From: Polynucleobacter sp. MWH-UH24A
GTDB taxonomy: Bacteria > Pseudomonadota > Gammaproteobacteria > Burkholderiales > Burkholderiaceae
Direction: 5' to 3'
Assembly (NCBI RefSeq): GCF_018687475.1
Contig: NZ_CP061292.1
Location: 310,001-374,000, forward strand
Length of the DNA stretch: 64,000 nt
Shown one piece after another: positions 26,656 through 36,517 of this stretch. Numbering within the stretch: the stretch's first letter is position 1; each line of letters begins with the position of its first letter. Both the position numbers and the translations under genes were made by a program. The notes beneath the pieces are model-generated. The model did no database searches and was not told the origin of the DNA. It saw only the letters and a list, made by a program, of their open reading frames with translations.

Positions 26656-28542
26656 ATGTGTGGAATTGCTGGGTTAAGACTTTTAAATTCATCCGCTGGC
26701 GCTGCGGAGGTTTCCCACGCTATTTCACGAATGACTTCAACTATTAAAGCAAGAGGCCCAGATGGTTCAGGTATTTTTATAGATCTGCCTATTGCCTTAG
26801 GTCATCGCAGATTGAGTATCCTTGATGTATCGGATTCTGGCGCTCAACCCATGAGGTTCAGGAAGCATGGCCCAGTAATTTCTTATAACGGAGAAGTCTA
26901 CAATTTTCGAGAATTAAAGCAGGCCCTTCAGAAGGCTGGACACAGTGATTGGCAAAGTTATACGGATACAGAAGTAGTCTTAAGGATCTATGCCGAGTGG
27001 GGGCTTCAGGGCCTGAAACGGCTTGAAGGTATTTTTGCTTTGGCTATATGGGACCCTGAAAATCAGCGTTTAGTATTAATGCGCGATCGTTTTGGTGTCA
27101 AACCCCTTTTTTATGGAACTTGTCAATACGGACTTGCATTCGGCTCCGAGATTAAGACTGTTCTCGCAGCAGGAGGTGTCAATTCTCAGCTAGATGATCA
27201 AACTTTTTCAGAATACCTTTGGTATGGTAACTCATATGGAGATCGCACTTTTTATAAGGGCATTCAGGCTCTGCAGCCGGGCCATTGGCTGATTATTGAA
27301 AAAGGCATACAAATCCTTGAGGCTTGGTGGAGAATTGAGGAATGGCTTGAAGAGCCCTTTCAGTTGCGCGAAGCTCGGGACGCAGCAGAATTGGTCCGAG
27401 AGGCCCTGGATAGGGCTGTAGCGCGTCAGCTTATAGCAGATGTGCCAATAGGCCTATTTCTTAGTGGCGGGGTAGATTCTTCTGCAATTGCGGCATCGGC
27501 TATGCAAAATCGCTTCTACCCAATTCAAAGTTTCTCTGCTGGTTTTGATTTTGAGCGCGGTGTTAATGAGCTGCCTAAGGCTGCATTGGTAGCGAAGAAA
27601 TTTGGTTTAGATCATAATGAGTTGAGGATTCAAGGTGGTGAGTTAGAGTCAGTCTTAATGAAGCTTGCTCGAGCTCATGATGAACCCTTCGCAGATGCTG
27701 CTAACATTCCGCTCTATTTAATGTCTCAGCAGTTACAAGGGCAGATTAAGGTAGTGCTCCAAGGTGATGGCGGTGATGAATTATTTGCAGGCTATAGACG
27801 TTATGCTATTTTACGCAATGCATATTGGTGGCAACTCTGGCCGCGTTCCTTTTCATCGCTATTGCATAGCCGGAGTAATCTGGGTCGGCGTTTTGTCCGC
27901 ATAGCAGATTCTGTTGGAAATCCAGATCCAGCGTTGCGAATGGCTTACCTACTGACAGTCGAAACACCTTATCATCCTCCCGAGTTAGTTTTTCAACCTG
28001 AACGGCGGCAACATTTGCAGCAAACCGTTGACCCATTTTTAGCGTACAGAAAAGCAGCTCAGCGATTTAAGCAATTTGACCCAGTGAAGCAAATGTTGTT
28101 GACTGATTTAACTGTTCAGTTGCCAGCTCAATTTCTAACTAAGGTAGATCGAGCAACAATGGCTGCTGGGGTCGAAGCGAGAGTCCCGATGCTTGACGAG
28201 GGGGTTGCTCGTCTCGCTATTAAATTACCTTCGAGCTTGAACGTGAATGGGTGGCAGAAGAAGATAGTTTTGCGAGATTCTCAACGAGGACGCTTGCCAG
28301 CCAGCATTCTGGATGGCCCAAAGACCGGGTTTAATGTACCTTATGGCGAGTGGCTTCGTACGTCTCTATATGAATTTGCCCAAGCACAGCTTTTGGATAA
28401 GAACTTCCTAGAGAAATTTGAAATAAGCGGTAATAAGTTAGAGAGTATGCTCGTCCAGCATCATAAGCATCCAGTAAATCAGGGATTTATGCTCTGGAAA
28501 TTGTTACAACTTGCAATCTGGCATTCGGAATTTAAATATTAG
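26656..28542 (+). CDS. asnB: glutamine-hydrolysing asparagine synthase-type amidotransferase
   Basis: 628 aa from the ATG at 26656, chosen because MCGIAGL exposes Cys2, the glutaminase nucleophile; an in-frame ATG 21 bases upstream would bury it. The N-terminal class II glutaminase domain (about 1-210) contains RGPDGSG, GHRRLSI and SYNGEVYNF. The synthetase domain has the ATP loop SGGVDSS at about residue 269. Family members in O-antigen clusters amidate uronic acids, and tviB/tviC immediately downstream make UDP-GalNAcA. That link is an inference; ordinary asparagine synthesis is possible. Confidence 0.88.
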   Translation: MCGIAGLRLLNSSAGAAEVSHAISRMTSTIKARGPDGSGIFIDLPIALGHRRLSILDVSDSGAQPMRFRKHGPVISYNGEVYNFRELKQALQKAGHSDWQSYTDTEVVLRIYAEWGLQGLKRLEGIFALAIWDPENQRLVLMRDRFGVKPLFYGTCQYGLAFGSEIKTVLAAGGVNSQLDDQTFSEYLWYGNSYGDRTFYKGIQALQPGHWLIIEKGIQILEAWWRIEEWLEEPFQLREARDAAELVREALDRAVARQLIADVPIGLFLSGGVDSSAIAASAMQNRFYPIQSFSAGFDFERGVNELPKAALVAKKFGLDHNELRIQGGELESVLMKLARAHDEPFADAANIPLYLMSQQLQGQIKVVLQGDGGDELFAGYRRYAILRNAYWWQLWPRSFSSLLHSRSNLGRRFVRIADSVGNPDPALRMAYLLTVETPYHPPELVFQPERRQHLQQTVDPFLAYRKAAQRFKQFDPVKQMLLTDLTVQLPAQFLTKVDRATMAAGVEARVPMLDEGVARLAIKLPSSLNVNGWQKKIVLRDSQRGRLPASILDGPKTGFNVPYGEWLRTSLYEFAQAQLLDKNFLEKFEISGNKLESMLVQHHKHPVNQGFMLWKLLQLAIWHSEFKY

Positions 28543-28620
28543 GATATATTTGAATCAAAATCATATTCCTAGGAATGCTTATCCGTCTTATATTTACCTT
28601 GTTAACGGATTAGATCTATT

Positions 28621-28830
28621 TATGGTGTTCCCCCCCCGTTATTTAACCAAATCCAGAATCGAGGTTCATTGAGAAACCATAGCCGCTCAATGTTTCGTGG
28701 TAACAACATATCTGGACGTTGATGATTGCTCATACATCCATTGCGTTGCAAACTCTAGAACTTCGTTAATGCTTTGCCAAAAATGTTGCGATAACCATTC
28801 ATATCTGAGGTATGGTTAAAACTTTATACA
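28621..28830 (-). pseudogene. IS3-family transposase (OrfB) C-terminal remnant
   Basis: Read on the minus strand, the frame gives RYEWLSQHFWQSINEVLEF and then ATQWMY, which matches the C-terminal region of IS3-family OrfB integrases. The expected continuation (YNHERPNM-like) appears as NHQRPDM only after a shift to another frame, so the fragment is frameshifted as well as truncated. No DDE catalytic core is present. I recognise the family from these motifs by memory only. Confidence 0.5.
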
Positions 28831-29183
28831 TAGGCATTTTTTTGATTTGGCTGATTGGATATGTTACAAGTGGTTTTAGGCTGAATTGGCGACTTTAGGT
28901 ACCTATGATGACATGAGACTAGCGTAGCATTTATAGTCTGCTGAGCAGTTACAGAAAACCTTATTGATCAGAGTACAACTGAAGATCAGATATTACAAGG
29001 AGAGATCGGTATTGATATTTTCTGACGGAGTTCATTCTGATGCTATTCCGTTGATAAACTATGTTAGTAAGAAAGAAACCGCTTCTCATATAAATTATGA
29101 GATAGCTTAAATATGATGAATTAGCCGATATTGTTAGAACATTTTTTTGTCTTGAATAAATAAGATTAAAAGTATATATATCT

Positions 29184-29192
29184 GGGGGGGGG
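29184..29192. repeat. G9 homopolymer tract upstream of tviB
   Basis: Nine consecutive G bases in an otherwise AT-rich stretch, about 75 bases before the tviB ATG. A C8 tract lies at 28630-28637. Such tracts are prone to slipped-strand mispairing and in other bacteria vary expression of glycan genes, but here none lies inside an intact reading frame. Confidence 0.6.
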
Positions 29193-29267
29193 TATTGCTG
29201 GAATAAGTAAGAATGTAGTTTTGAGATTTTTTAAATTAAAATTTTGCTCAATATAAGGTATAGATGT

Positions 29268-30542
29268 ATGGATAAAAAAAAAATCATTGCCATTATCGGT
29301 TTAGGCTATGTTGGGTTACCACTTGCTGTCGAATTTGGAAAAATCCGCCCAGTTATTGGGTTTGATATTAATTTAAAACGTATCTTAGATTTACGGTCCG
29401 GCAAAGATCGTACTCGTGAGTGCGGGCCAGAAGAGCTCCAAAGTGCTAAGTATCTGGACTATAGCTGTGAAAAATCAAATCTGAAAGCTGCACAAATATA
29501 TATAATTACTGTGCCAACACCAGTTGATCAAGCAAATCGCCCAGACCTTTCTCTTTTAATTAAGAGCAGCGAAACTGTTGGTGAGGTTCTTAAATCGGGT
29601 GATATCGTAATTTATGAATCCACCGTTTACCCTGGCACGACAGAGGAGGTCTGCGTACCTGTTCTCGAAAAGTTTAGCGGTTTAAAGTTCAACCAGGATT
29701 TTTTCTGCGGCTACAGCCCCGAGCGGATAAATCCAGGTGACAAAGAGCGCCGTCTGGCAACCATCAAAAAGGTCACTAGTGGCAGTACTCCATTGGTTGC
29801 AAATGAGGTTGATAAGTTATATAACCAAATCATAACTGCAGGCACACACAAAGCGAGTTCAATTCGGGTGGCTGAGGCTGCAAAGGTAATTGAAAATACA
29901 CAACGAGACGTTAATATCGCACTTATGAATGAGCTAAGCCTCATCTTTAACAAGCTTGGCATCAATACTTTAGAGGTCCTAGAGGCAGCAGGTACTAAAT
30001 GGAACTTCTTACCATTTCGCCCCGGCTTAGTAGGCGGACACTGTATTGGCGTTGATCCTTATTACTTGACGCATAAGGCGCAAGAGATTGGTTATCACCC
30101 TGAGGTCATATTGGCTGGTCGTCGCATAAACGACAGCATGGCCAGTCATGTGGCTAAAGAGACAGTGAAGATAATGCTTCGCAAAGGCATTCCCGTGCTC
30201 GGTAGTAAGATTTTGGTACTAGGCTTGACTTTTAAAGAAAATTGCCCAGACGTACGCAACACAAAGGTAGTTGATATTGTAAGGACGCTCCATGAATTTA
30301 ATATTGAAGTAGATATATATGATCCTTGGATTGACCTTGATGAAGCTCGAAATGAGTATGGACTTGAATGCTTAGAGCAAATTCCCGCTACTGGACAATA
30401 TTCTGCCATTATCTTAGCAGTCGGACACCATCAATTTTTAGATATGGGTGAACATGGGATCAAAGCCTTTGGTCATCCTGGGGCTGTACTGTTCGACGTA
30501 AAAAGTATTTTGCCGATGAATGCTACTGATGGTCAACTTTAA
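29268..30542 (+). CDS. tviB: UDP-N-acetyl-D-glucosamine 6-dehydrogenase
   Basis: 424 aa from the ATG at 29268 (a TTG 24 bases upstream is in frame). Nucleotide-sugar dehydrogenase fold: [37 protein letters not shown], and [12 protein letters not shown] with the catalytic Cys. The sequence follows the TviB/WbpO branch rather than UDP-glucose dehydrogenase. It oxidises C-6 of UDP-HexNAc to the uronic acid, using NAD. Paired with the TviC-type epimerase 3 bases downstream, the expected product is UDP-GalNAcA. Confidence 0.92.
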   Translation: MDKKKIIAIIGLGYVGLPLAVEFGKIRPVIGFDINLKRILDLRSGKDRTRECGPEELQSAKYLDYSCEKSNLKAAQIYIITVPTPVDQANRPDLSLLIKSSETVGEVLKSGDIVIYESTVYPGTTEEVCVPVLEKFSGLKFNQDFFCGYSPERINPGDKERRLATIKKVTSGSTPLVANEVDKLYNQIITAGTHKASSIRVAEAAKVIENTQRDVNIALMNELSLIFNKLGINTLEVLEAAGTKWNFLPFRPGLVGGHCIGVDPYYLTHKAQEIGYHPEVILAGRRINDSMASHVAKETVKIMLRKGIPVLGSKILVLGLTFKENCPDVRNTKVVDIVRTLHEFNIEVDIYDPWIDLDEARNEYGLECLEQIPATGQYSAIILAVGHHQFLDMGEHGIKAFGHPGAVLFDVKSILPMNATDGQL

Positions 30543-30545
30543 TTT

Positions 30546-31574
30546 ATGAGTCCTTACGTTCAACTTCTAAAACGGATTCATCAATCTCCTAGTACTTGGT
30601 TAGTTACTGGTGTAGCCGGCTTTATTGGCAGTAATTTACTCGAGACTCTTTTAAAGCTCGATCAGAATGTTGTTGGCCTAGACAATTTTGCCACCGGAAA
30701 TCAACGTAACTTAGATGAGGTGCAAAATCTCGTGACGCCGGCTCAATGGTCTAACTTCCAATTTATTCATGGTGATATTTGCCAAATGGAGGATTGCCAA
30801 AAGGCTTGCAACGGAGTTGATTATGTCCTTCACCAAGCCGCCTTAGGGAGCGTACCTCGCAGTCTAGCTGACCCCATTCTCACCAACAATGTCAACATTA
30901 ATGGTTTTTTAAATATGCTAGTAGCCGCTCGAGATGAAAAGGTTAAAAGCTTCACCTATGCTGCCAGCAGCAGCACCTACGGCGATCACCTTTCTCTGCC
31001 AAAGGTGGAAGATAGGATTGGTAAACCACTGAGCCCCTACGCTGTAACGAAATATGTCAACGAATTGTACGCAGATATTTTTTCTAAGTGCTATGACTAT
31101 CATACTGTCGGCCTTCGCTATTTTAATGTTTTTGGCCCTCGCCAAAATGCTAACGGAGCTTACGCTGCGGTCATTCCAAAATGGGTATCGTCGCTTCTTA
31201 AAGATGAAACCATATATATCAATGGCGACGGCGAAACTAGTCGAGACTTTACTTTTGTACAAAATGTCATTCAGGCCAATCTGCTAGCTGCTACAGCAAA
31301 AAATGAGGCGAGAAATCAGATCTATAATATAGCTTTTGGTGAGCGCACTAGCCTCAAACAATTATTTGTTTTAATACGTCACAACTTGAGACCTTATGGG
31401 GTGTCCGACTCTAAAGAGCCAAAATACTGTGATTTCCGCGCAGGAGATGTTCGTCATAGTTTGGCTGATATCAGTAAAGCTAAAAACTTATTGGGCTACG
31501 AGCCAACACATTGTGTTGCCGATGGTATTAAATTAGCAACACGATGGTATGTGGAACAACAGAGTTTACTTTAG
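30546..31574 (+). CDS. tviC: UDP-GlcNAc(A) C4-epimerase
   Basis: 342 aa extended SDR of the TviC/WbpP type. [15 protein letters not shown] follows a 20-residue N-terminal extension typical of this branch, then [25 protein letters not shown] and YAVTK (catalytic Tyr/Lys), [20 protein letters not shown] and DGETSRDF. It interconverts UDP-GlcNAc/UDP-GalNAc or their uronic acids at C-4. It is co-transcribed with tviB. A 415-base gap follows, so this cassette probably ends here. Confidence 0.93.
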   Translation: MSPYVQLLKRIHQSPSTWLVTGVAGFIGSNLLETLLKLDQNVVGLDNFATGNQRNLDEVQNLVTPAQWSNFQFIHGDICQMEDCQKACNGVDYVLHQAALGSVPRSLADPILTNNVNINGFLNMLVAARDEKVKSFTYAASSSTYGDHLSLPKVEDRIGKPLSPYAVTKYVNELYADIFSKCYDYHTVGLRYFNVFGPRQNANGAYAAVIPKWVSSLLKDETIYINGDGETSRDFTFVQNVIQANLLAATAKNEARNQIYNIAFGERTSLKQLFVLIRHNLRPYGVSDSKEPKYCDFRAGDVRHSLADISKAKNLLGYEPTHCVADGIKLATRWYVEQQSLL

Positions 31575-31989
31575 TGGGGTAAAATTTATAAAAATATTAG
31601 TAACTTATTCCAGGCTAACCAATTTTACATTGCATAAACTACCCAATAACTTATTATAATTACTAGGTAGTTAGACACCTTAATATCTCTTGGGCAATAA
31701 GTGTAAAGCCCTATAAATAAAATTGAATTTGTTAACAGTCAATTTATTAACTCTTTTACAATATTTAAAAGAAAATTATTAATATAGTAGTAAATGAATT
31801 CTGGTAAAACGACAGGTAGACATTAAAAAATTAAAAATAAATTAATACTTAAATAAGTTGGCTAGTTATATTTCTTGTTTTAGCACGGATTTATTTAGGT
31901 ATTGAAATAATTCCTTTTAATTCTTTGATTTAAACGATAATTTTAATTATATGTAAATTTTTTTGATGTATTTCTAGGGATCTAAATTT
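31575..31989. other. AT-rich intergenic gap between cassettes
   Basis: 415 bases, no gene seen on either strand. It separates the tviBC cassette from the glycosyltransferase and fnlABC cassette and presumably contains a promoter for the latter. An AGGGA 11 bases before 31990 is a plausible ribosome-binding site. I found no clear terminator hairpin. Confidence 0.45.
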
Positions 31990-33141
31990 ATGAAGTATCA
32001 AAAACGTAAACCTAGATTATTAATTGTAGGTGCATTTCCAGGAAAAAATTCTAAAATTTATGGAGGAATTGTCACAACCTGTCAACTTCTACTTAATTCT
32101 GAACTGTCGAATCAATTTGAGTTATTGCTTATTGATTCAACGCAAATAAGAAACCCCCCACCTATTTTTCTAATACGTTTATATTTGGCTATAAAAAGGT
32201 TCTATCGTTACCTAAAAATGTTATTTTCTTCTTCGCCAGATGCAGTGCTATTGTTTACATCGACTGGAGCAAGCGCATTTGAAAAAGGGATTATGGCAAG
32301 ATTTGCGCGATCAAGAGGTATACCTGCTCTGTTATTCCCTCGGGGAGAGGTGCTTATAAATTCTAATAAAGACACTCTCTTAATGAAAATATTGATGAAA
32401 TTTGCAATGAGTGGAGGAACTCATTTATTATGTCAGGGAGCTGCATGGCAAAAATTTGCTATCAATACAGTTGGTTTTAAAAAAGAAAATTCACCAATAA
32501 TTTATAATTGGTCGGCTACTTCTAAACTATTAAAAATTGGAACTGAGCGGGATTTTTCTTTAGCTAATTCCAGGATAAATATTGTATTTATTGGCTGGCT
32601 AGAAAAAGAAAAAGGAGTATTTGAATTGCTAGATGCATGCAAGAAATTAGCAATCCAGCATAAATTTATATTGTCAATTGCCGGTAGAGGTAGTTCTGAA
32701 AAAGCGGCTAGGACATTCGTATATGATAATGACTTAGAAGATTATGTTCGTTTCATTGGCTGGATTCAGGGCAATCAAAAAGATGATTTACTAAAAACCG
32801 CTGATATTTTAGTCTTGCCATCATGGTATGAGGGCTTTCCTAATGTTGTTATTGAAGCTATGTCTGCTAAAGTAGCAGTCATTGTATCTGCTGTTGGAAA
32901 CGTGCAAAGTATTCTAGATGATCGCGTGCACGCTTTATTGATCCCTCCTAAATCTGTGGAGGCTATTATGACTGCCTTAAGTGAGTTAATTTCAAGACCT
33001 AACTTTCGTATAAAGATAGGAACAAATGGATATGAGTTTGCAAAAAAAAATTTTTCTACTGAATTAGGAATATTAAATTTAATTTCAATTATTAATAACG
33101 CAATAGGAAATTTACAACACAGTAAAAATTCACATGTTTAA
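31990..33141 (+). CDS. family 4 glycosyltransferase
   Basis: 383 aa GT-B enzyme. N-terminal LIVGAFPGKNSKIYGGIVTT, then FIGWLEKEKGVFELLDAC at the start of the nucleotide-binding domain, IAGRGSSEK, and the E-x7-E motif in WYEGFPNVVIEAM. Placed just before fnlABC, so it may use UDP-FucNAc or UDP-GalNAcA as donor, but this cannot be read from the sequence. Confidence 0.87.
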   Translation: MKYQKRKPRLLIVGAFPGKNSKIYGGIVTTCQLLLNSELSNQFELLLIDSTQIRNPPPIFLIRLYLAIKRFYRYLKMLFSSSPDAVLLFTSTGASAFEKGIMARFARSRGIPALLFPRGEVLINSNKDTLLMKILMKFAMSGGTHLLCQGAAWQKFAINTVGFKKENSPIIYNWSATSKLLKIGTERDFSLANSRINIVFIGWLEKEKGVFELLDACKKLAIQHKFILSIAGRGSSEKAARTFVYDNDLEDYVRFIGWIQGNQKDDLLKTADILVLPSWYEGFPNVVIEAMSAKVAVIVSAVGNVQSILDDRVHALLIPPKSVEAIMTALSELISRPNFRIKIGTNGYEFAKKNFSTELGILNLISIINNAIGNLQHSKNSHV

Positions 33142-33232
33142 ATATTAGTACTTTTTTAATAAATTTATGAAAAGATTAGTAAAAACTATATTTAATGAGA
33201 AATATTTTATTAATAAATAATTTTAAAAAATT

Positions 33233-34255
33233 ATGTCAAAAAAAATATTAATTACTGGCGGTACAGGTTCTTTTGGAAATGCTGTCTCGAGAAGATTTCT
33301 CTGCTCTGATGTATCTGAAATTCGTATTTTTAGTCGTGATGAAAAGAAACAAGACGATATGCGAAAGCGTTATGCTGATCCCCGTCTTAAATTCTATATT
33401 GGTGATGTTCGGGACTACCAGTCGATATTAAATGCAATGCGTGGGGTGGATGATATCTTTCACGCCGCCGCACTTAAGCAGGTACCATCATGTGAGTTTC
33501 ATCCGATTGAAGCTGTAAAGACGAATATTCTTGGAACAGAAAACGTACTGGAAGCGGCCATTCAGAGTGGTGTTAAGCGCGCAGTAGTACTTAGTACTGA
33601 CAAGGCCGTTTACCCAATAAATGCCATGGGTATTAGTAAGGCTATGATGGAAAAAGTAGCTGTAGCAAAGTCGCGTAGCACTGGCCATACCTTAATTAAT
33701 ATTACCCGTTATGGTAATGTAATGGCCTCGCGGGGTTCAGTAATACCTTTATTTGTTCAGCAAATTCGCGATGGTAAACCCATTACAATTACTGATCCTA
33801 ATATGACTCGCTTTATGATGACTCTTGATGATGCTGTGGATCTTGTTCTTTATGCATTTGAGCATGGCAATTCTGGCGAAATTTTTGTTCAAAAAGCTCC
33901 AGCTACAACGATTGAGACTCTGGCTAAAGCATTAATAAGTTTGCTTGATAAGCCTAAACATGAAATCAGAATTATTGGCACCCGCCATGGCGAAAAATTA
34001 TACGAGACCCTTCTCAGCAGAGAGGAGTGTGCTAATTCGTTAGATATGGGTAAATATTATCGCGTACCGCCTGATTTACGCGACCTAAATTACGATAAAT
34101 TTATCGAGAAAGGTGAGGCAAAATTATCTTCATCTCAAGATTACAACTCCCACAATACAGATCGTCTTGATGTTGAAGGTATGAAAAAACTTCTTCTCAA
34201 GCTCACTTTCATTCAGACTATTGTTCGAGGTGAGCATGCCAATGTCAAGGAGTAA
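33233..34255 (+). CDS. fnlA: UDP-GlcNAc 4,6-dehydratase / 3,5-epimerase for UDP-L-FucNAc
   Basis: 340 aa soluble SDR of the FnlA/WbjB/CapE family. GGTGSFGNAV cofactor motif, RIFSRDEKKQDDMR, FHAAALKQVPSCEFHP, STDKAVYPINAMGISKAMMEK. The catalytic Tyr is Met (MGISK), a known trait of this dehydratase group, not a defect. It starts UDP-L-FucNAc synthesis from UDP-GlcNAc. fnlB and fnlC follow with 2-base spacing and an 8-base gap between stop and start respectively or less, forming the canonical trio. Confidence 0.93.
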   Translation: MSKKILITGGTGSFGNAVSRRFLCSDVSEIRIFSRDEKKQDDMRKRYADPRLKFYIGDVRDYQSILNAMRGVDDIFHAAALKQVPSCEFHPIEAVKTNILGTENVLEAAIQSGVKRAVVLSTDKAVYPINAMGISKAMMEKVAVAKSRSTGHTLINITRYGNVMASRGSVIPLFVQQIRDGKPITITDPNMTRFMMTLDDAVDLVLYAFEHGNSGEIFVQKAPATTIETLAKALISLLDKPKHEIRIIGTRHGEKLYETLLSREECANSLDMGKYYRVPPDLRDLNYDKFIEKGEAKLSSSQDYNSHNTDRLDVEGMKKLLLKLTFIQTIVRGEHANVKE

Positions 34256-34257
34256 AT

Positions 34258-35364
34258 ATGAAAGTTCTTGTTACAGGATCAAATGGGTTTATTGGGAAAA
34301 ATTTCATAGTTCGATTAATTGAATTAGAGGGCTACAAACCAATTGCATTCAATCGCACACACTCTCTAGAGGATCTGAGTGCCTATATAGATAGTTGTGA
34401 TGCAATAGTTCACTTGGCAGGCGTTAATAGGCCGGATGATATCAAAGAATTTACTGAAGTAAATCTGGATTTGACGGCTCTTGTGTGTGAAAAGATAGCC
34501 GCTACAGGACGCAAAATCCCTTTGATTATGGCATCTTCAATACAAGCTTCAATATCCAACCCCTATGGAGAAAGTAAGAGAAGGGCGGAGGGGATATGTG
34601 CAAAATTTTCCTCGGTTACGGGAAACCCAGTGGTAATTATTAGACTTCCTGGAGTATTTGGTAAGTGGTGCAGACCAAATTATAACTCAGTGGTGGCAAC
34701 TTTTTGTCACAATATAGCCAATCATTTGCCAATACAGATAAATGATCGATCTGCTCAAGTGCGATTGGTTTATGTGGATGATGTTGTATCAGCCTTCATA
34801 CGTATTTTAGATAATACGCCTCCCGGTTTGACATTTGTTGAAATAGAACCTGTTTATGAGATAGCTTTGGGCGATCTAGCATCTCAAATTGAGAATTTTA
34901 AGAATTGCCGTAGTACTTTATTTTCTGAGCAGGTTGGAGCCGGTTTGATTCGTGCTTTATATGCAACTTATCTTAGTTATCTTCCACCGACAGAGTTTGC
35001 ATATGACATACCAAAACACGAGGATGAGCGAGGCATATTTGTTGAGATGCTTAAAACAAAAGATTCAGGTCAATTTTCTTTTTTTACTGCGCGCCCAGGC
35101 ATAACCCGAGGTGGTCATTATCACCATACTAAAACCGAGAAATTTTTAGTGATTAAAGGTGAGGCCCGTTTTGGTTTTCGTAATATTATAAGTAATGAGC
35201 GTTATGAGCTTATTACCTCTGAAGATCATCCTCGAGTGGTAGAGAGCGTACCTGGCTGGACTCACGACATAACAAATATTGGTAAGGATGAAATGGTTGT
35301 AATGCTTTGGGCGAATGAAATTTTTGATCGTCTAAACCCGGACACCATTGCGAGTAAGGTTTAG
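34258..35364 (+). CDS. fnlB: UDP-2-acetamido-2,6-dideoxy-L-talose 4-reductase with C-terminal cupin
   Basis: 368 aa two-domain protein (FnlB/WbjC/CapF). The N-terminal SDR domain has TGSNGFIGKN and YGESK; the C-terminal cupin domain (about residues 245-365) has HEDERGIFVEML, GQFSFFTARPG and GGHYHHTKTEKFLVI. The cupin epimerises the 4-keto intermediate at C-3, and the SDR domain reduces C-4, giving UDP-PneNAc. It begins 2 bases after fnlA. Confidence 0.93.
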   Translation: MKVLVTGSNGFIGKNFIVRLIELEGYKPIAFNRTHSLEDLSAYIDSCDAIVHLAGVNRPDDIKEFTEVNLDLTALVCEKIAATGRKIPLIMASSIQASISNPYGESKRRAEGICAKFSSVTGNPVVIIRLPGVFGKWCRPNYNSVVATFCHNIANHLPIQINDRSAQVRLVYVDDVVSAFIRILDNTPPGLTFVEIEPVYEIALGDLASQIENFKNCRSTLFSEQVGAGLIRALYATYLSYLPPTEFAYDIPKHEDERGIFVEMLKTKDSGQFSFFTARPGITRGGHYHHTKTEKFLVIKGEARFGFRNIISNERYELITSEDHPRVVESVPGWTHDITNIGKDEMVVMLWANEIFDRLNPDTIASKV

Positions 35365-35365
35365 T

Positions 35366-36496
35366 ATGAAAAAATTAAAAGTAATAACTGTAGTTGGAAC
35401 GCGGCCAGAGATAATTAGATTATCCCGTATTATGGCGAAGTTGGACGAGTATTGTGACCATGTAATTGTACATACTGGCCAAAATTATGATTATGAATTA
35501 AATCAAATATTTTTTGATGATCTTGGTATCCGTAAGCCAAATCATTTTCTAAATGCAGCTGGAGCTAATGGAGCGCAGACCATTGGTAATGTTATCGTTG
35601 CAGTTGATAATACCTTGAAATTAGAAGAGCCGGATGCTATGCTCGTGCTAGGCGATACGAATAGTTGCATGGCTATTATCTCGGCAAAAAGACGTAAGAT
35701 TCCAATATTTCATATGGAAGCAGGCAATCGTTGTTTTGATATGCGCGTTCCCGAAGAGATTAATCGACGCATTATAGATCATACAGCTGATATTAACTTA
35801 ACTTATAGCAGTATTGCACGTGAGTATTTATTGCGCGAAGGCTTGCCGCCTGACCAGATAATTAAAACTGGTAGTCCTATGCTTGAAGTATTGACACATT
35901 ACGGCCCAGAGATTAGGTCATCTGATGTGTTGCAACGTCTGGGCATAGAGGCGGATAAATTTTTTTTACTCAGCGTTCATAGGGAAGAGAATATTGACTC
36001 GGAGCGTAATTTTAGGAAATTAATCAACATACTTAATACCATAGCTGAAAATTATGGGATGCCAGTAATTGTGTCTACCCATCCTCGGACCCAGAAAAAG
36101 ATTGATGCTAAAGACATCCAATTTCACCCAAAAGTTCAGTTATTAAAACCCTTGGGTTTTTTTGACTATTGCAGCTTGCAAGTCTCAGCTAGAGCCGTAC
36201 TTTCTGATAGCGGAACGATTAATGAGGAATCTTCCATTATGAATTTTCCAGCGCTAAATATACGAGAAGTACATGAACGACCAGAGGGTATGGAGGAGGC
36301 TGCCGTCATGTTGGTAGGCTTAAGTATTGAACGTGTGCTTCAGGGACTGAATATTTTATCTACTCAGCCTAAAGGTGATTTACGTCTGATTCATCGGGTT
36401 GCAGATTATGGTATGCCAAATGTGAGTGATAAGGTGCTACGCATCATTCACAGTTATACCGATTATGTAAATCGTATTGTTTGGAAGAAGTACTGA
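35366..36496 (+). CDS. fnlC: UDP-GlcNAc 2-epimerase-like, C2 epimerase for UDP-L-FucNAc
   Basis: 376 aa from the ATG at 35366, one base after the fnlB stop; an in-frame upstream start at 35348 lies inside fnlB. WecB-type fold: VVGTRPEIIRL, HTGQNYDYELN, VLGDTNSCMA, HMEAGNRCFDMRVPEE, SVHREENID and SDSGTINEESS. It epimerises C-2 in the last step to UDP-L-FucNAc (FnlC/WbjD/CapG). Confidence 0.93.
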   Translation: MKKLKVITVVGTRPEIIRLSRIMAKLDEYCDHVIVHTGQNYDYELNQIFFDDLGIRKPNHFLNAAGANGAQTIGNVIVAVDNTLKLEEPDAMLVLGDTNSCMAIISAKRRKIPIFHMEAGNRCFDMRVPEEINRRIIDHTADINLTYSSIAREYLLREGLPPDQIIKTGSPMLEVLTHYGPEIRSSDVLQRLGIEADKFFLLSVHREENIDSERNFRKLINILNTIAENYGMPVIVSTHPRTQKKIDAKDIQFHPKVQLLKPLGFFDYCSLQVSARAVLSDSGTINEESSIMNFPALNIREVHERPEGMEEAAVMLVGLSIERVLQGLNILSTQPKGDLRLIHRVADYGMPNVSDKVLRIIHSYTDYVNRIVWKKY

Positions 36497-36517
36497 ACTA
36501 AGACACGATTACTAGGA

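Larger units (their letters stand above)
28543..29267. other. decayed intergenic region with IS remnant
   Basis: 725 bases without an intact gene, between asnB and tviB. The left part carries a broken IS3-type transposase end on the minus strand (listed separately). A C8 run at 28630-28637 and a G9 run at 29184-29192 lie near its ends. An in-frame stretch ending at about 29110 on the + strand (SDGVHSDAIPLINYVSKKE) may be the tail of another lost gene. The tviB promoter should lie in the last 100 bases. Confidence 0.55.

Noticed and set aside
28565..28576. 12-bp palindrome ATTCCTAGGAAT after asnB
   Set aside because: No T-run and no promoter nearby; a palindrome of this length is expected by chance in a 64-kb window.
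33233..34255. Met in place of the catalytic Tyr in fnlA (and in the pglF-like gene)
   Set aside because: Known characteristic of this 4,6-dehydratase group, not an anomaly.
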